DNA of 64,000 nucleotides, from NCBI GenBank assembly GCA_024226315.1, contig JAAELT010000611.1, positions 62,001 through 126,000 of the forward strand. The letters are read 5' to 3'. Positions 37,910 to 46,204 of the stretch are shown one piece after another. The position numbers were made by a program, and so were the translations under genes. The notes beneath the pieces were generated by a model. It did no database searches. It saw nothing but the letters and a program-made list of their open reading frames with translations, and had not been told where the DNA came from. The first letter of the stretch is position 1, and every line of letters begins with the position of its first letter. Source of the stretch: a bacterium. GTDB taxonomy: Bacteria; Acidobacteriota; Thermoanaerobaculia; Multivoradales; J023.

Positions 37910-38979
37910 AAATCCGCCACGTCGACACCTGGAAGAGCGATGTCGAGCTCTCCCGGCCCTACACCATCGCCACCCGCACGATCACGGCAGTGGAGCTGTT
38001 CTTCGTGCGCATCCGCGCCGACGACGGCACGGTCGGCGTGGGATCGGCGTCACCGGGCGAAGGGGTGACTGGCGAATCTCCCGCGGCATGTGCGGCTGCG
38101 CTGGAAGACGATCGATTGGGGTGGCTGGCGGGTCGGGATCCGCGCCATCTCGGGGCACTGTGCCGGGAGCTGAAGACGACCGCCAGGGCGACGCCCGCGG
38201 CCCGTGCCGCGGTCGACATGGCGCTTCATGATCTCTTCGCCCGCTACCTCGGGGTACCGCTGGTCGACGTGCTCGGGCGCCGGCACCAGACGCTGCCGAC
38301 GTCGATCACGGTGGGCATCAAGTCGACCGAGGAGGCGCTGAGCGAAACGGAAGAGTATCTGGGGCGCGGTTTCCGCTGCCTGAAGATCAAAGTCGGGCTG
38401 GACCTCGACGAGGATCTGGAGCGGCTGGCCAAGCTGCGCGAGCTGGCCGGCGGGGAGGTGACGATCCGAGTCGATGCCAACCAGGGCTACGGCGCCGAGC
38501 AGGCGCTGCGCTTCTACCGCGCCACCGAGCATCTGGACCTCGAGCTGATCGAGCAGCCGCTGCCGGCGGCGAGCGACGACGACGCCCGGGGGCTGCCCGC
38601 GGACTTGCGGCGCAAGGTGGCGGCCGACGAGAGCCTGATCACCGAGGAGAACGCATTCGCCCTGGCGCGCGAGCCCGCGGCCTGCGGCATCTTCAACATC
38701 AAACTGATGAAGTGCGGCGGCGTCAGCTCGGCGCTGGCCATCGCGCAGATCGCCGAGGCCGCGGGGATCGAGCTGATGTGGGGCTGCATGGACGAGAGCG
38801 CGATCTCGATTGCCGCCGCGGTGCACGCCGCCTACGCCTGCCCGACCACGCGGTACCTGGACCTCGACGGCAGCTTCGACCTGGCGCGCGATCCGGCCAC
38901 CGGCGGTTTCGCGGTGGAGGGCGGCATGATGAGAATCCTCGAGGAGCCAGGGCTGGGGGCAACGCTCGGGACGGACTGA
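37906..38979 (+). CDS. Enolase-superfamily dipeptide epimerase-like enzyme, DgcA-like
   Basis: The 357-residue protein has the muconate-lactonising subgroup layout: an N-terminal cap, then a barrel with the catalytic Lys pair in CLKIKVGL, metal ligands from IRVDANQGY, ELIEQP and AADES, and a second Lys in IKLMKCGG. Relatives are L-Ala-D/L-Glu epimerases, which recycle murein peptides. Where paired with a DUF1611 protein, as here, one was shown to act as an N-acetyl-D-glutamate deacetylase (DgcA). The ATG overlaps the previous stop codon, which fixes the start. Either activity is possible. Confidence 0.85.
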   Translation: MKIRHVDTWKSDVELSRPYTIATRTITAVELFFVRIRADDGTVGVGSASPGEGVTGESPAACAAALEDDRLGWLAGRDPRHLGALCRELKTTARATPAARAAVDMALHDLFARYLGVPLVDVLGRRHQTLPTSITVGIKSTEEALSETEEYLGRGFRCLKIKVGLDLDEDLERLAKLRELAGGEVTIRVDANQGYGAEQALRFYRATEHLDLELIEQPLPAASDDDARGLPADLRRKVAADESLITEENAFALAREPAACGIFNIKLMKCGGVSSALAIAQIAEAAGIELMWGCMDESAISIAAAVHAAYACPTTRYLDLDGSFDLARDPATGGFAVEGGMMRILEEPGLGATLGTD

Positions 38980-39006
38980 GCCGAGAGAGCCGATAGACTA
39001 CGGGGC

Positions 39007-40674
39007 ATGATCAAGTTGCACATCGTCCCCGTCCAGGGGGAGCCCTTCGAGCATCCGATCGAGGAGGACTCGCTGGTTCTCGGACGCGCTTCGAGCGCCG
39101 ACCTGGTGCTGGAGGATCGCTTCCTGTCGCGCAACCACTCGCGCATTTTCAGAGACGGCGATCGCTACCTGATCGAGGATCTCGGTTCGCGCAACGGCAC
39201 CCTGCTCAATGGCCAGCGGGTGCACGGTCCGCAGCCCATCGTACCGGGCGACGTGATCAAGATCTCGGGCAGCGTCATCTCGATCGTCGGCTCGGGTGGC
39301 GCGGTGACGCCAGCCCCGCGGCCCGAGCCGTCCTCCAGCTTCGGCGATCACACGATCTTCCGCAGCGCCTCTGGGATGCTCGAGAGTCAGATCGCGGCCG
39401 ACAGCCAGCAGATCCAGGGCGAGGAGGCGCTGCGGCGCTACGCCGAACGACTCAACCTGGTCAACGAGGTCCACCGCGCCCTCGGTCAGTCGATGGAGCT
39501 CGAGGAGCTGCTGGAGCTGATCCTGGAGCGGGTCTTCGATCACCTGCGGCCCGAGCAGGGCGCGATCTACCTCAAACACGACGACGGCGACCTCGACCGA
39601 GCCGCCAGCCGATCGCTGCCGGGCGTGGACGCCGAGACCTTCTACTCCCGCAGCCTGGTGCGCGAGGTCACGGAGAAGGGCGTCGCGGCCCTGGTCTTCG
39701 ACATCGAGAGCGACGAGCGCTTCGCCGCCGCCCAGAGCATCCTGTCCTCCGGCGTCCGCTCGCTGGTCGCCGCGCCGCTGCTCGACGACAAGGGCACCCT
39801 GGGGATGATCGTCCTCAGCTCCCGCGCCGGCGTGCGCCAGTTTTCAGAAGGCGACATGGAGCTGCTCGTCTCGCTCGCCTCGATCGCGGCGCTGCGGCTG
39901 CGCAACGTCGCGCTGCTCGAGGAGGCGGCGGAGCGGCGGCGCCTCGAGAAGGAGCTCGCCCTGGGGCGCCAGATCCAGGAAACCCTGCTGCCCGAGCACC
40001 TGCCCGAGATCCCGGGCTACGCCCTGCACGCTGGCAACATTCCGTCCCGCGGGGTGTCGGGCGACTACTACCAGGTGCTGCTGCGCGACGGCGATCGCGA
40101 GTGCGTGCTGATGGTGGGTGACGTATCGGGCAAGGGGATCGCGGCGTCGCTCCTGACCTTTTCGCTCGAGGCCTTGTCGGCGGTGCCGATCGAAGACGGC
40201 CTGCCGCCGGAAGAGATCTGCGCTCGCCTGTCGCGCCTGCTGTTCAGCCGTACGCCGCCCGAGAAGTACGCCACCGCCTTTCTCGCCATCCTCGAACCAG
40301 AGACCGGAACCGTGCGCTATACCAACGCCGGCCACAATCCGGGCCTCGTGGTGCGGGCCTCGGGCGAGGTCGAGCACCTCGGCCCCACGGGCATGCCGAT
40401 CGGCCTCATCCCCGACGGCGTCTTCGAGGCCGGCGAGTCTTCCCTCGGGGCAGGCGACACGTTGATCCTCTACACCGACGGCATCACCGAGGCGGCGGAT
40501 CCAGACGAGGAAGAGTACGGCCTCGAGAGACTCGTCCGGGTCTGCGCGCGGCATCGCGACGCCGATCTTCCAGGGCTCTCAGCGGCCATCGCCAACGACC
40601 TCGACGACTTCGTGCGCGGCGAGCCATTCCCGGACGATCGTACCCTGGTGATGACCCGGCGCCTCGCTGAGTGA
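39007..40674 (+). CDS. FHA-GAF-PP2C protein phosphatase (RsbU/SpoIIE type)
   Basis: The 555-residue cytosolic protein has an N-terminal FHA domain (residues 1-95) with the phosphothreonine-binding pattern GRASSADLVLEDRFLSRNHS. A GAF domain follows (about 150-305), and then a short coiled coil. The C-terminal PPM phosphatase (about 325-555) has GDVSGKGIAASLL, NAGHNPGL and YTDGITEA. Proteins with this layout dephosphorylate anti-sigma-factor antagonists and so switch on stress responses. No antagonist or anti-sigma gene is nearby, so the target is encoded elsewhere. It starts 27 bp after the epimerase gene. Confidence 0.93.
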   Translation: MIKLHIVPVQGEPFEHPIEEDSLVLGRASSADLVLEDRFLSRNHSRIFRDGDRYLIEDLGSRNGTLLNGQRVHGPQPIVPGDVIKISGSVISIVGSGGAVTPAPRPEPSSSFGDHTIFRSASGMLESQIAADSQQIQGEEALRRYAERLNLVNEVHRALGQSMELEELLELILERVFDHLRPEQGAIYLKHDDGDLDRAASRSLPGVDAETFYSRSLVREVTEKGVAALVFDIESDERFAAAQSILSSGVRSLVAAPLLDDKGTLGMIVLSSRAGVRQFSEGDMELLVSLASIAALRLRNVALLEEAAERRRLEKELALGRQIQETLLPEHLPEIPGYALHAGNIPSRGVSGDYYQVLLRDGDRECVLMVGDVSGKGIAASLLTFSLEALSAVPIEDGLPPEEICARLSRLLFSRTPPEKYATAFLAILEPETGTVRYTNAGHNPGLVVRASGEVEHLGPTGMPIGLIPDGVFEAGESSLGAGDTLILYTDGITEAADPDEEEYGLERLVRVCARHRDADLPGLSAAIANDLDDFVRGEPFPDDRTLVMTRRLAE

Positions 40675-40861
40675 GGATCAGGCACCTGGCGAAGCGACGA
40701 ACCTGGTGCCCAGGGTTTTCTCCCCTCGGGGCTGCTTGCCGAATCCTCTTCGCATATACTCGACACCAGCTCGTACCCATGAGACTGGATGAGGTGCCCC
40801 CGCGACCAAGCGGGGATCGGATGCGCGCCGCCTTCGCCACCAGCGCCCAGGGAGACCCGCA

Positions 40862-41944
40862 GTGACGCAATCGGAAAAGATCCGGGTGATCATCGTCATC
40901 ATCCTGTTCCTCGCCTATCTCGTCAAGCGCTTCGACCTGATCGGCAAGGTGAGAGAAAGCCGCCAGAAGAAGCAGGAGGAAGAGGCCAAGCAGCGCTTGC
41001 TCGAGGAGCGTAAGGAGCGGCGCAAGCAGCACAAGGAACAGCTGGAGGTGCAGAAGACGCAGACCGCGGAGATCCTGAAACGCGGCCTGGTCAACCTGCA
41101 GCAGAAGTCTGTCAAGGCCGGCGGCCAGGAGATCTGGTATCTCGAGGGAGGTATGCGGGACGCCCCGGCAGTTCTGCTGCTGCACGGTTTCGCCGGCATC
41201 AAGGAAGACTGGAGCGAGGTCGGCAAGTCGCTGATCGGCGAGGGCTTCCATGTCGTGGCCCCCGACCTTCCCGGCTTCGGCCAGAACAAGGTGTATCCGG
41301 ACCTCGCCCACGACGTCACTTCCCAGACCAAGAGAGTCCGGGCGTTCGTCCAGAAAGCGGGCCTCTCGAGCTTCCACCTTGCCGGCCACTCGATGGGCGG
41401 CTCGATCGCCGCCGCCATCGCCTACGCCGCGCCGACGGACGTCCACAGCCTGGTCCTGATCGAGCCCTTCGGCGTCGGCGTGCCGTACAAAAGCGAGCTC
41501 GACAACCTGCTCGAGCAAGAGCGCAACCCGATGGTCATCGCCACCCCGGCGGCCTACGACAACCTGTTAAGCTTCACCTTCCATGAGCCTCCCGAGATAG
41601 CGGCAGACCTCAAGAAGCTCCGCGCCGAGCAGGCGGCGAAGAACCGGGCTTTCTACCTCAAGGTCTGGACGGAAAACCGCGACGGCGAGCGCTCCAACCT
41701 GCTCGACCTGCTTCTGCCGGTCATCAAGATCAGGGCGCTGGTCATCATGGGGGCACAGAGCCAGGTGGTCCATCCCGCCACCTCGGGCATAATCGAGGCC
41801 ATGATGCCCGACTCCAAGTCGACCCTTATCGACTCCTGCGGGCATTTCCCCATGGTCGAGAAACCACGCGAAACGGCGGCACAGATGCTGAGGTTCTTGA
41901 GATCGATCCGCGCGCCCGCCAGCGGCGAGCCGGCAGGCTCTTGA
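40862..41944 (+). CDS. Membrane-anchored alpha/beta hydrolase with coiled coil
   Basis: The GTG start gives 360 residues. A single hydrophobic helix (residues 9-22) is followed by a strongly charged coiled coil (about 30-75, rich in Lys, Glu and Gln), then an alpha/beta-hydrolase domain. Its oxyanion segment is LLHGFAGIKEDW, the nucleophile Ser is in GHSMGGS and the catalytic His in DSCGHFPM. The domain should face the cytoplasm or periplasm at the end of a stalk. The substrate cannot be told from sequence. Confidence 0.9.
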   Translation: MTQSEKIRVIIVIILFLAYLVKRFDLIGKVRESRQKKQEEEAKQRLLEERKERRKQHKEQLEVQKTQTAEILKRGLVNLQQKSVKAGGQEIWYLEGGMRDAPAVLLLHGFAGIKEDWSEVGKSLIGEGFHVVAPDLPGFGQNKVYPDLAHDVTSQTKRVRAFVQKAGLSSFHLAGHSMGGSIAAAIAYAAPTDVHSLVLIEPFGVGVPYKSELDNLLEQERNPMVIATPAAYDNLLSFTFHEPPEIAADLKKLRAEQAAKNRAFYLKVWTENRDGERSNLLDLLLPVIKIRALVIMGAQSQVVHPATSGIIEAMMPDSKSTLIDSCGHFPMVEKPRETAAQMLRFLRSIRAPASGEPAGS

Positions 41945-41961
41945 CGCCGGCCACAGATGCG

Positions 41962-41989
41962 TTGACAGGCTCTGCGACTGTGCTAAAAT
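41962..41989 (+). promoter_or_regulatory. Sigma-70 promoter of the pseudopilin gene
   Basis: A perfect -35 box TTGACA (41962-41967) and a good -10 box TAAAAT (41984-41989) are spaced by 16 bp. Transcription would start near 41996, leaving a leader of about 45 bases before the GTG at 42042. Confidence 0.8.
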
Positions 41990-42041
41990 CACTGGCCTGC
42001 CGGTCTCATCGAACTCGGGACGGCAGGGGGGAGGCGAACCA

Positions 42042-42572
42042 GTGCTCATCCGCAAGCGTCAACAAGGATTCTCCATCATCGAGCTGGTTCTGGTGGTCGC
42101 GATCATCGGCATCATCGCCTCGATCCTGATCCCAAACCTGATCGACGCCCTTCACAAGGCGAAGCAGCGGCGGACGATGGCCGAGCTCCGGCTGGTCGGC
42201 ACCGCCTGGATGTCGTGGCTGACCGACCAGGCCGGCGCCGCTTCCGCGGGCGCCAATCAGACCTACGCGGTAGATAACCACCGCGAGGTGTCCTACGCCG
42301 AGCTCTTCGGCTACCTGCACCCGTCGGACACCTTCTTCTACATGCAGGGGATTCCGGAATACGACGCCTGGGGAAGCAGCCTCACGTTCTACATGAACGA
42401 GGACCCCCGGACCGACAACCAGCTGCTGCTCTGTGCCGCCGCTCGGGACAACATCCCCGAAACGTGTGACGGCAGCACCGACATCCCCATCGGGCCCTTC
42501 CTGGCCACCGATTTCGATCAGGACATCATCTGGGCCGACGGGTTCCTGCTGCGCTGGCCGGACATCAAGTAA
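42042..42572 (+). CDS. Type IV pilin-like (type II secretion) pseudopilin
   Basis: The GTG start gives a short basic leader (MLIRKRQQG) ending in Gly before FSIIELVLVVAIIGIIASI, the classic prepilin peptidase site with Glu at +5 and a hydrophobic helix. The 176-residue protein then has a globular beta domain with one Cys pair (CAAARDNIPETC) near the C-terminus. It would be processed and N-methylated in the inner membrane. No secretion-machine genes are adjacent. It has its own promoter and heads a possible unit with the two membrane proteins downstream. Confidence 0.9.
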   Translation: MLIRKRQQGFSIIELVLVVAIIGIIASILIPNLIDALHKAKQRRTMAELRLVGTAWMSWLTDQAGAASAGANQTYAVDNHREVSYAELFGYLHPSDTFFYMQGIPEYDAWGSSLTFYMNEDPRTDNQLLLCAAARDNIPETCDGSTDIPIGPFLATDFDQDIIWADGFLLRWPDIK

Positions 42573-42604
42573 TCTCCGCCCCGCTCCACGCCCGGCTGCT
42601 GCGC

Positions 42605-43435
42605 TTGGCGGCAGATGACCCGGCCGAGGCCGATCGTCTACGCGTCCTGCGCGTGTATCTGATGATCCACGCGCCATTCGAGCTGCTGTGGGACAGCCTG
42701 ATCTGGGAGTCCCGGCGCGCCTACAACGGCGTATTCTTCGGCGTCGGCCTGTTGCTCTGCCTGGGCCTTTCTTTTCTCCCGGGCCGGACGATGCTCGCCA
42801 TGCGCCTGTTCGTCGGCTTTCAGCTGAGCGCCATTGTCTGGCTGTTCCCGGCGGTCTCCAACCACTTCTTCCTGGTCTTCTTCTGCCTGCTGCTGCTGTC
42901 GATCCTGGATCTCGAGCGCAGAGACGAGGCGCTCCTCGGCTTGCAGGCGTGCCGCCTCACGGTGCTCATCGTGTTCTTCTACACCGGCGTGCAGAAAGCC
43001 CTCTACGGCACCTATTTCAAGGGCCAGCTGCTGACCTGGACGATCGCCCACGACGACCGCTTCCGCACCGCTTTCGAGGTCATCCTACCGGCAGATGAAG
43101 CGCGGCGGATCGCGGCGCTCGCCGACACCGTCGGCCCCTTCGGCACCGAGTGGTGGCCGCTGCTAGTGATCTCGAACTTCGTGGTGGTGTTCGAGCTCCT
43201 CGCGCCGTTCCTGTTGCTCCATCCCCGCACGCGCTCGGCCGCGGTCGCCGCGGTCGTCGTCTTCATGGTGTTGATCGAGAGCGGCGCCCGCGAGTGGTTC
43301 TTCGGCTGCGTGTTCGTCAACCTGCTGTTCCTGTTCACGCGCCGGAGCTGGTACGGCGTGCTGCTGCCCCTGACCCTCGTCTTCTACGCCTTCCTGCTCT
43401 ATCCGCGCCTCGACCGGGTCTGGGGGTGGTTTTGA
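42605..43435 (+). CDS. HTTM-type integral membrane protein
   Basis: The protein has about seven hydrophobic helices and the pattern of HTTM proteins, a family related to vitamin K-dependent gamma-carboxylase (for example FFYTGVQKALYGTYFKGQLL). A TTG at 42605 gives 276 residues. However, the codons upstream to 42572 also read like family sequence (PLHARLLRL), so a rarer start further up is possible. The gene follows the pseudopilin by 32 bp and overlaps the next gene by 4 bp. No catalytic claim can be made. Confidence 0.75.
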   Translation: MAADDPAEADRLRVLRVYLMIHAPFELLWDSLIWESRRAYNGVFFGVGLLLCLGLSFLPGRTMLAMRLFVGFQLSAIVWLFPAVSNHFFLVFFCLLLLSILDLERRDEALLGLQACRLTVLIVFFYTGVQKALYGTYFKGQLLTWTIAHDDRFRTAFEVILPADEARRIAALADTVGPFGTEWWPLLVISNFVVVFELLAPFLLLHPRTRSAAVAAVVVFMVLIESGAREWFFGCVFVNLLFLFTRRSWYGVLLPLTLVFYAFLLYPRLDRVWGWF

Positions 43436-43857
43436 GCCTGCGCGCGAAGACCCTCCTGATCGTGGCGCTGCTCGTCGCCTTCGCACTGTGGCCGCTGGCG
43501 CACCGCGCGGTGGTCCACGAGCACTTCGTCAGCCCCTGGCGGCTCTTCGGCTGGGCGATGTACTGCGTGCCGGTCTACAAGCCGCGGGTCGAGCTGTTCA
43601 TCGACCACGGCGGCGAGCGGGTTCAGATTGCCTTCCCGCGGACCTCCGCCAACAACGTGCGCACCTTCGACACCTTCATCAGGAACCGCGCCGAGCTCGG
43701 CACCCTGGTCGACGTGGACGACCTGGGACGGGTACTCTTCCGCGAGTACCCGCAGCTGGACCAGGTGACCGTCCGCATCACCCAGCCCGTGTATCACTAC
43801 GACAGCGACCAGATCCGCTCAGCCTACTTCGAGCACGTCCTCGACCGGATCGACTAG
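43432..43857 (+). CDS. Membrane-anchored partner of the HTTM protein
   Basis: A TTG overlapping the previous stop (TTGA) starts a 141-residue protein. One N-terminal hydrophobic segment (about residues 6-22) is followed by a soluble extracytoplasmic domain. I do not recognise the domain. Translational coupling suggests it forms a unit with the HTTM membrane protein. Confidence 0.75.
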   Translation: MSLRAKTLLIVALLVAFALWPLAHRAVVHEHFVSPWRLFGWAMYCVPVYKPRVELFIDHGGERVQIAFPRTSANNVRTFDTFIRNRAELGTLVDVDDLGRVLFREYPQLDQVTVRITQPVYHYDSDQIRSAYFEHVLDRID

Positions 43858-43859
43858 AG

Positions 43860-44700
43860 TTACGGCGACCAGGCCGAGACGTCGCCCGACTCGAAACCGT
43901 CGGCGAAGATGCCCGGGAAGCCCGGGCCGATGGTTGCGAAACCCACCGAGTCAGGTGAACCGGGGCGAAACAGGCCATCGAGAGGTTGTAGGGGGGCTGC
44001 CGCTGACCGCGACCTCGCGATAGGAGGCGTTGTTGTTGTGGTTGCCGGCAAGGGCGTCGGCAGCGGTGACGTAGTGCACCTCGACGAAATACCGAGCGCC
44101 GGCGTTCATCGACGGCTCGAGGTCGTCGTTGTACACCTGCAGGCGCTTGTAGATGGCGTCGCCGCTCATGCCCTGGGCAAAGTAGGGAAAACTGTAGAAA
44201 CCGGTCGAGGCGTTGACCTCGAAACGTGGTCCGAGGCCACCAACCCCGCCAAAACCGGTTTGATCGCCGCTCAGGCTTGCGCTACAGGAGTCGGAGCAGC
44301 CCACCCCCAGGAGCGAAGAGGTTCCCGGATTCTGGCAGTCGCCGCACAAACTCTGGGCCAGGGCAGCAAAGCCGTGCTTGAGCCAGCTCATGCCGATCTG
44401 CTCCATGCGACCGTCTTTGAGACGGTACATGTTCTGCCCGATCACCGGGTGTTCAATGCTGTTCGCGACCCAGGGCAGCGGCTCGTCGCCGACATTGCAG
44501 GCAGTGGTCGCTACCGAATAGGCGGTGATGTCACCGACCGAGCCCCAGCGATTGATGTCGAACAGGTCACCGACGATGACGTCCGGGCCGGCGCCGGACA
44601 CCGCCTCCGGAGCGGCCGCGATCACCGTCACCAGGCCCAGCCCCAGGAGGGCAATAACGGCCGCGCCGGTGAGAATCCTCTTCATGGGCCAGGCCCCCAT
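43860..44700 (-). pseudogene. Decayed duplicate of the secreted protein at 44727-46013
   Basis: The first 235 codons match the intact neighbour closely (RLKDGRMEQIGMSWLKHGF, GLGPRFEVNASTGFY). After REVAVSGSP the frame is shifted by extra C residues and about 130 codons are missing. The frame that then reaches position 43860 encodes only the neighbour's C-terminus (GLFRPGSPDSV, then IFADGFESGDVSAWSP). A 249-residue product could still be made from the first frame, ending at 43951, but it lacks the C-terminal half. It begins 26 bp after the stop codon of the intact copy. Confidence 0.85.
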
Positions 44701-44726
44701 GGCGGGGCGCCTGCGCTCCCCCGCCT

Positions 44727-46013
44727 CTACGGGCTCGAGCTCGACCAGTTGTCGAGGACGCCTCTATCGAAACCGTCGGCGAAGATCAACGCGATGCCCG
44801 GACCGGTGGTTGAGACGCTGACCGAGGTCGGAGAGCCGGGGCGAAACAGGCCGATGTCGGCGTTGACCGGGACCGGCGGGGTGCCGGCGTCGAACCAGAA
44901 GTTGTAGGTCGTGCCCCAGCGCAGGGCGTTGGCGTCCTCGTTGGTGCCGAAGTCGTCGGTCGCCCAGGTCACCGTGTTGGCGCCGATCGTGGCGGGCCAG
45001 GGGGTGCCGTCGTAGGGCTCACCGGAATGGTAATCCGGCGCATGGAACCCGGCGTTCTGGACCGCCGAGCCGGTGGCGAAAGACACCGTCAAGCTGCCGG
45101 CACTGCGGTGGGAGCTCAGGTTGTGCAGCGCGTACTCGTAGCGCCACATGCTGCCGCCCAGGGAGTAGGCGTTGGCGGCGAGGGTCAGGCGGCCGTCGCT
45201 GGTGACGTTGGCGCTCGACATCTCGACCGTCGGGTCGATGTCCTGCCAGGCCTGGATGGCGGGCTTCTCGCGCTGGGTGCTGCCGGACAGGGAGAGATTG
45301 TAGGGGCTGCCGCCGACCGTGACCTCGCGGTAGGAGGCGTTGTTGTTCTGGTTGCCGGCCAGCGCGTCAGCGGCGGTGACGTAGTGCCCTTCGATGAAAT
45401 ACCGGGCGCCTGAGTTCATCGTCGGCTCGAGGTCGTCGTTGTCGACCTGCAAACGCTTGTAGATGGCGTCGCCGCTCATGCCCTGGGCGAAGTAGGGGAA
45501 GTTGTAGAAACCGGTCGAGGCGTTGACCTGGTAGCGCGGGCCGAGGCCGGCGACGCCGCCGAAACCGTTCTGGTCACCGTTCAGGCTGGCGCTGTAGGGG
45601 TCGGAGCAACCCACCCCCAGCAGCGAGCCGGTGCCCGGGTTCTGGCATGTGTCGCACAGGCTCTGGGCCAGCGCGGTGAAGCCGTGCTTCAGCCAGCTCA
45701 TGCCGACCTGCTCCATGCGACCGTCCTTGAGGCGGTACATGTTCTGGCCGATCACCGGGTGCTCGTTGGTGTTGCTGACCCAGGGCAGCGGCTCGTCGCC
45801 GACGTTGCAGGAGGTGGTCGCCACCGAGTAGGCGGTGATGCCGCCGACCTCGCCCCAGCGGTCGGTGTCGTACAGGTCGCCGACGATGACGTCCGCCCCG
45901 ATGACGGGGCCCTTTTCGGGAGCGGCTCCGGTGACGGCCACTACCCCGAGCCCCAGGAGGGCGACCAGAGTCGTTCCGATGGCGATCTTCTTCTGCATGG
46001 ACGTCTTCCCCAT
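44727..46013 (-). CDS. Conserved secreted protein with DGF-type C-terminal tag
   Basis: The 428-residue protein has a signal peptide (about residues 6-29; the Met at position 6 may be the true start). The mature part has two Cys pairs (SLCDTCQNPG and others) and long Gly- and Asn-rich segments, with no catalytic motif I recognise. It ends in GLFRPGSPTSV and IFADGFDRGVLDNWSSSSP. A similar DGFESGD motif occurs in the decayed duplicate and in the giant protease, and may be a sorting or surface-attachment tag. Location outside the cytoplasm is likely; the function is unknown. Confidence 0.8.
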   Translation of the reverse strand: MGKTSMQKKIAIGTTLVALLGLGVVAVTGAAPEKGPVIGADVIVGDLYDTDRWGEVGGITAYSVATTSCNVGDEPLPWVSNTNEHPVIGQNMYRLKDGRMEQVGMSWLKHGFTALAQSLCDTCQNPGTGSLLGVGCSDPYSASLNGDQNGFGGVAGLGPRYQVNASTGFYNFPYFAQGMSGDAIYKRLQVDNDDLEPTMNSGARYFIEGHYVTAADALAGNQNNNASYREVTVGGSPYNLSLSGSTQREKPAIQAWQDIDPTVEMSSANVTSDGRLTLAANAYSLGGSMWRYEYALHNLSSHRSAGSLTVSFATGSAVQNAGFHAPDYHSGEPYDGTPWPATIGANTVTWATDDFGTNEDANALRWGTTYNFWFDAGTPPVPVNADIGLFRPGSPTSVSVSTTGPGIALIFADGFDRGVLDNWSSSSP

Positions 46014-46107
46014 GGTCTTCTTCCTCTCCGTCGGTGTGCTGGTGGGATTGGCGCTTGCGGCCGACGCATACTAGCATCTTCGCGTCGTATCGCAAAACTG
46101 GATGATT

Positions 46108-46148
46108 CCCCTGGAGACCGTCCGAGTCTTCGAGGACCGTCTCCAGGG
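46108..46148 (-). terminator. Long imperfect hairpin after the polyferredoxin gene
   Basis: The arms CCCTGGAGACCGTCC and GGACCGTCTCCAGGG pair with one mismatch around a 10-base loop. The hairpin lies 57 bp past the minus-strand stop codon at 46205. No T-tract follows. Confidence 0.45.
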
Positions 46149-46204
46149 CCGGCGGGGATGGGCCAAGGAGTCGAATGTCGTAGGCTTCGAGTTCTTGGGG
46201 CGGC

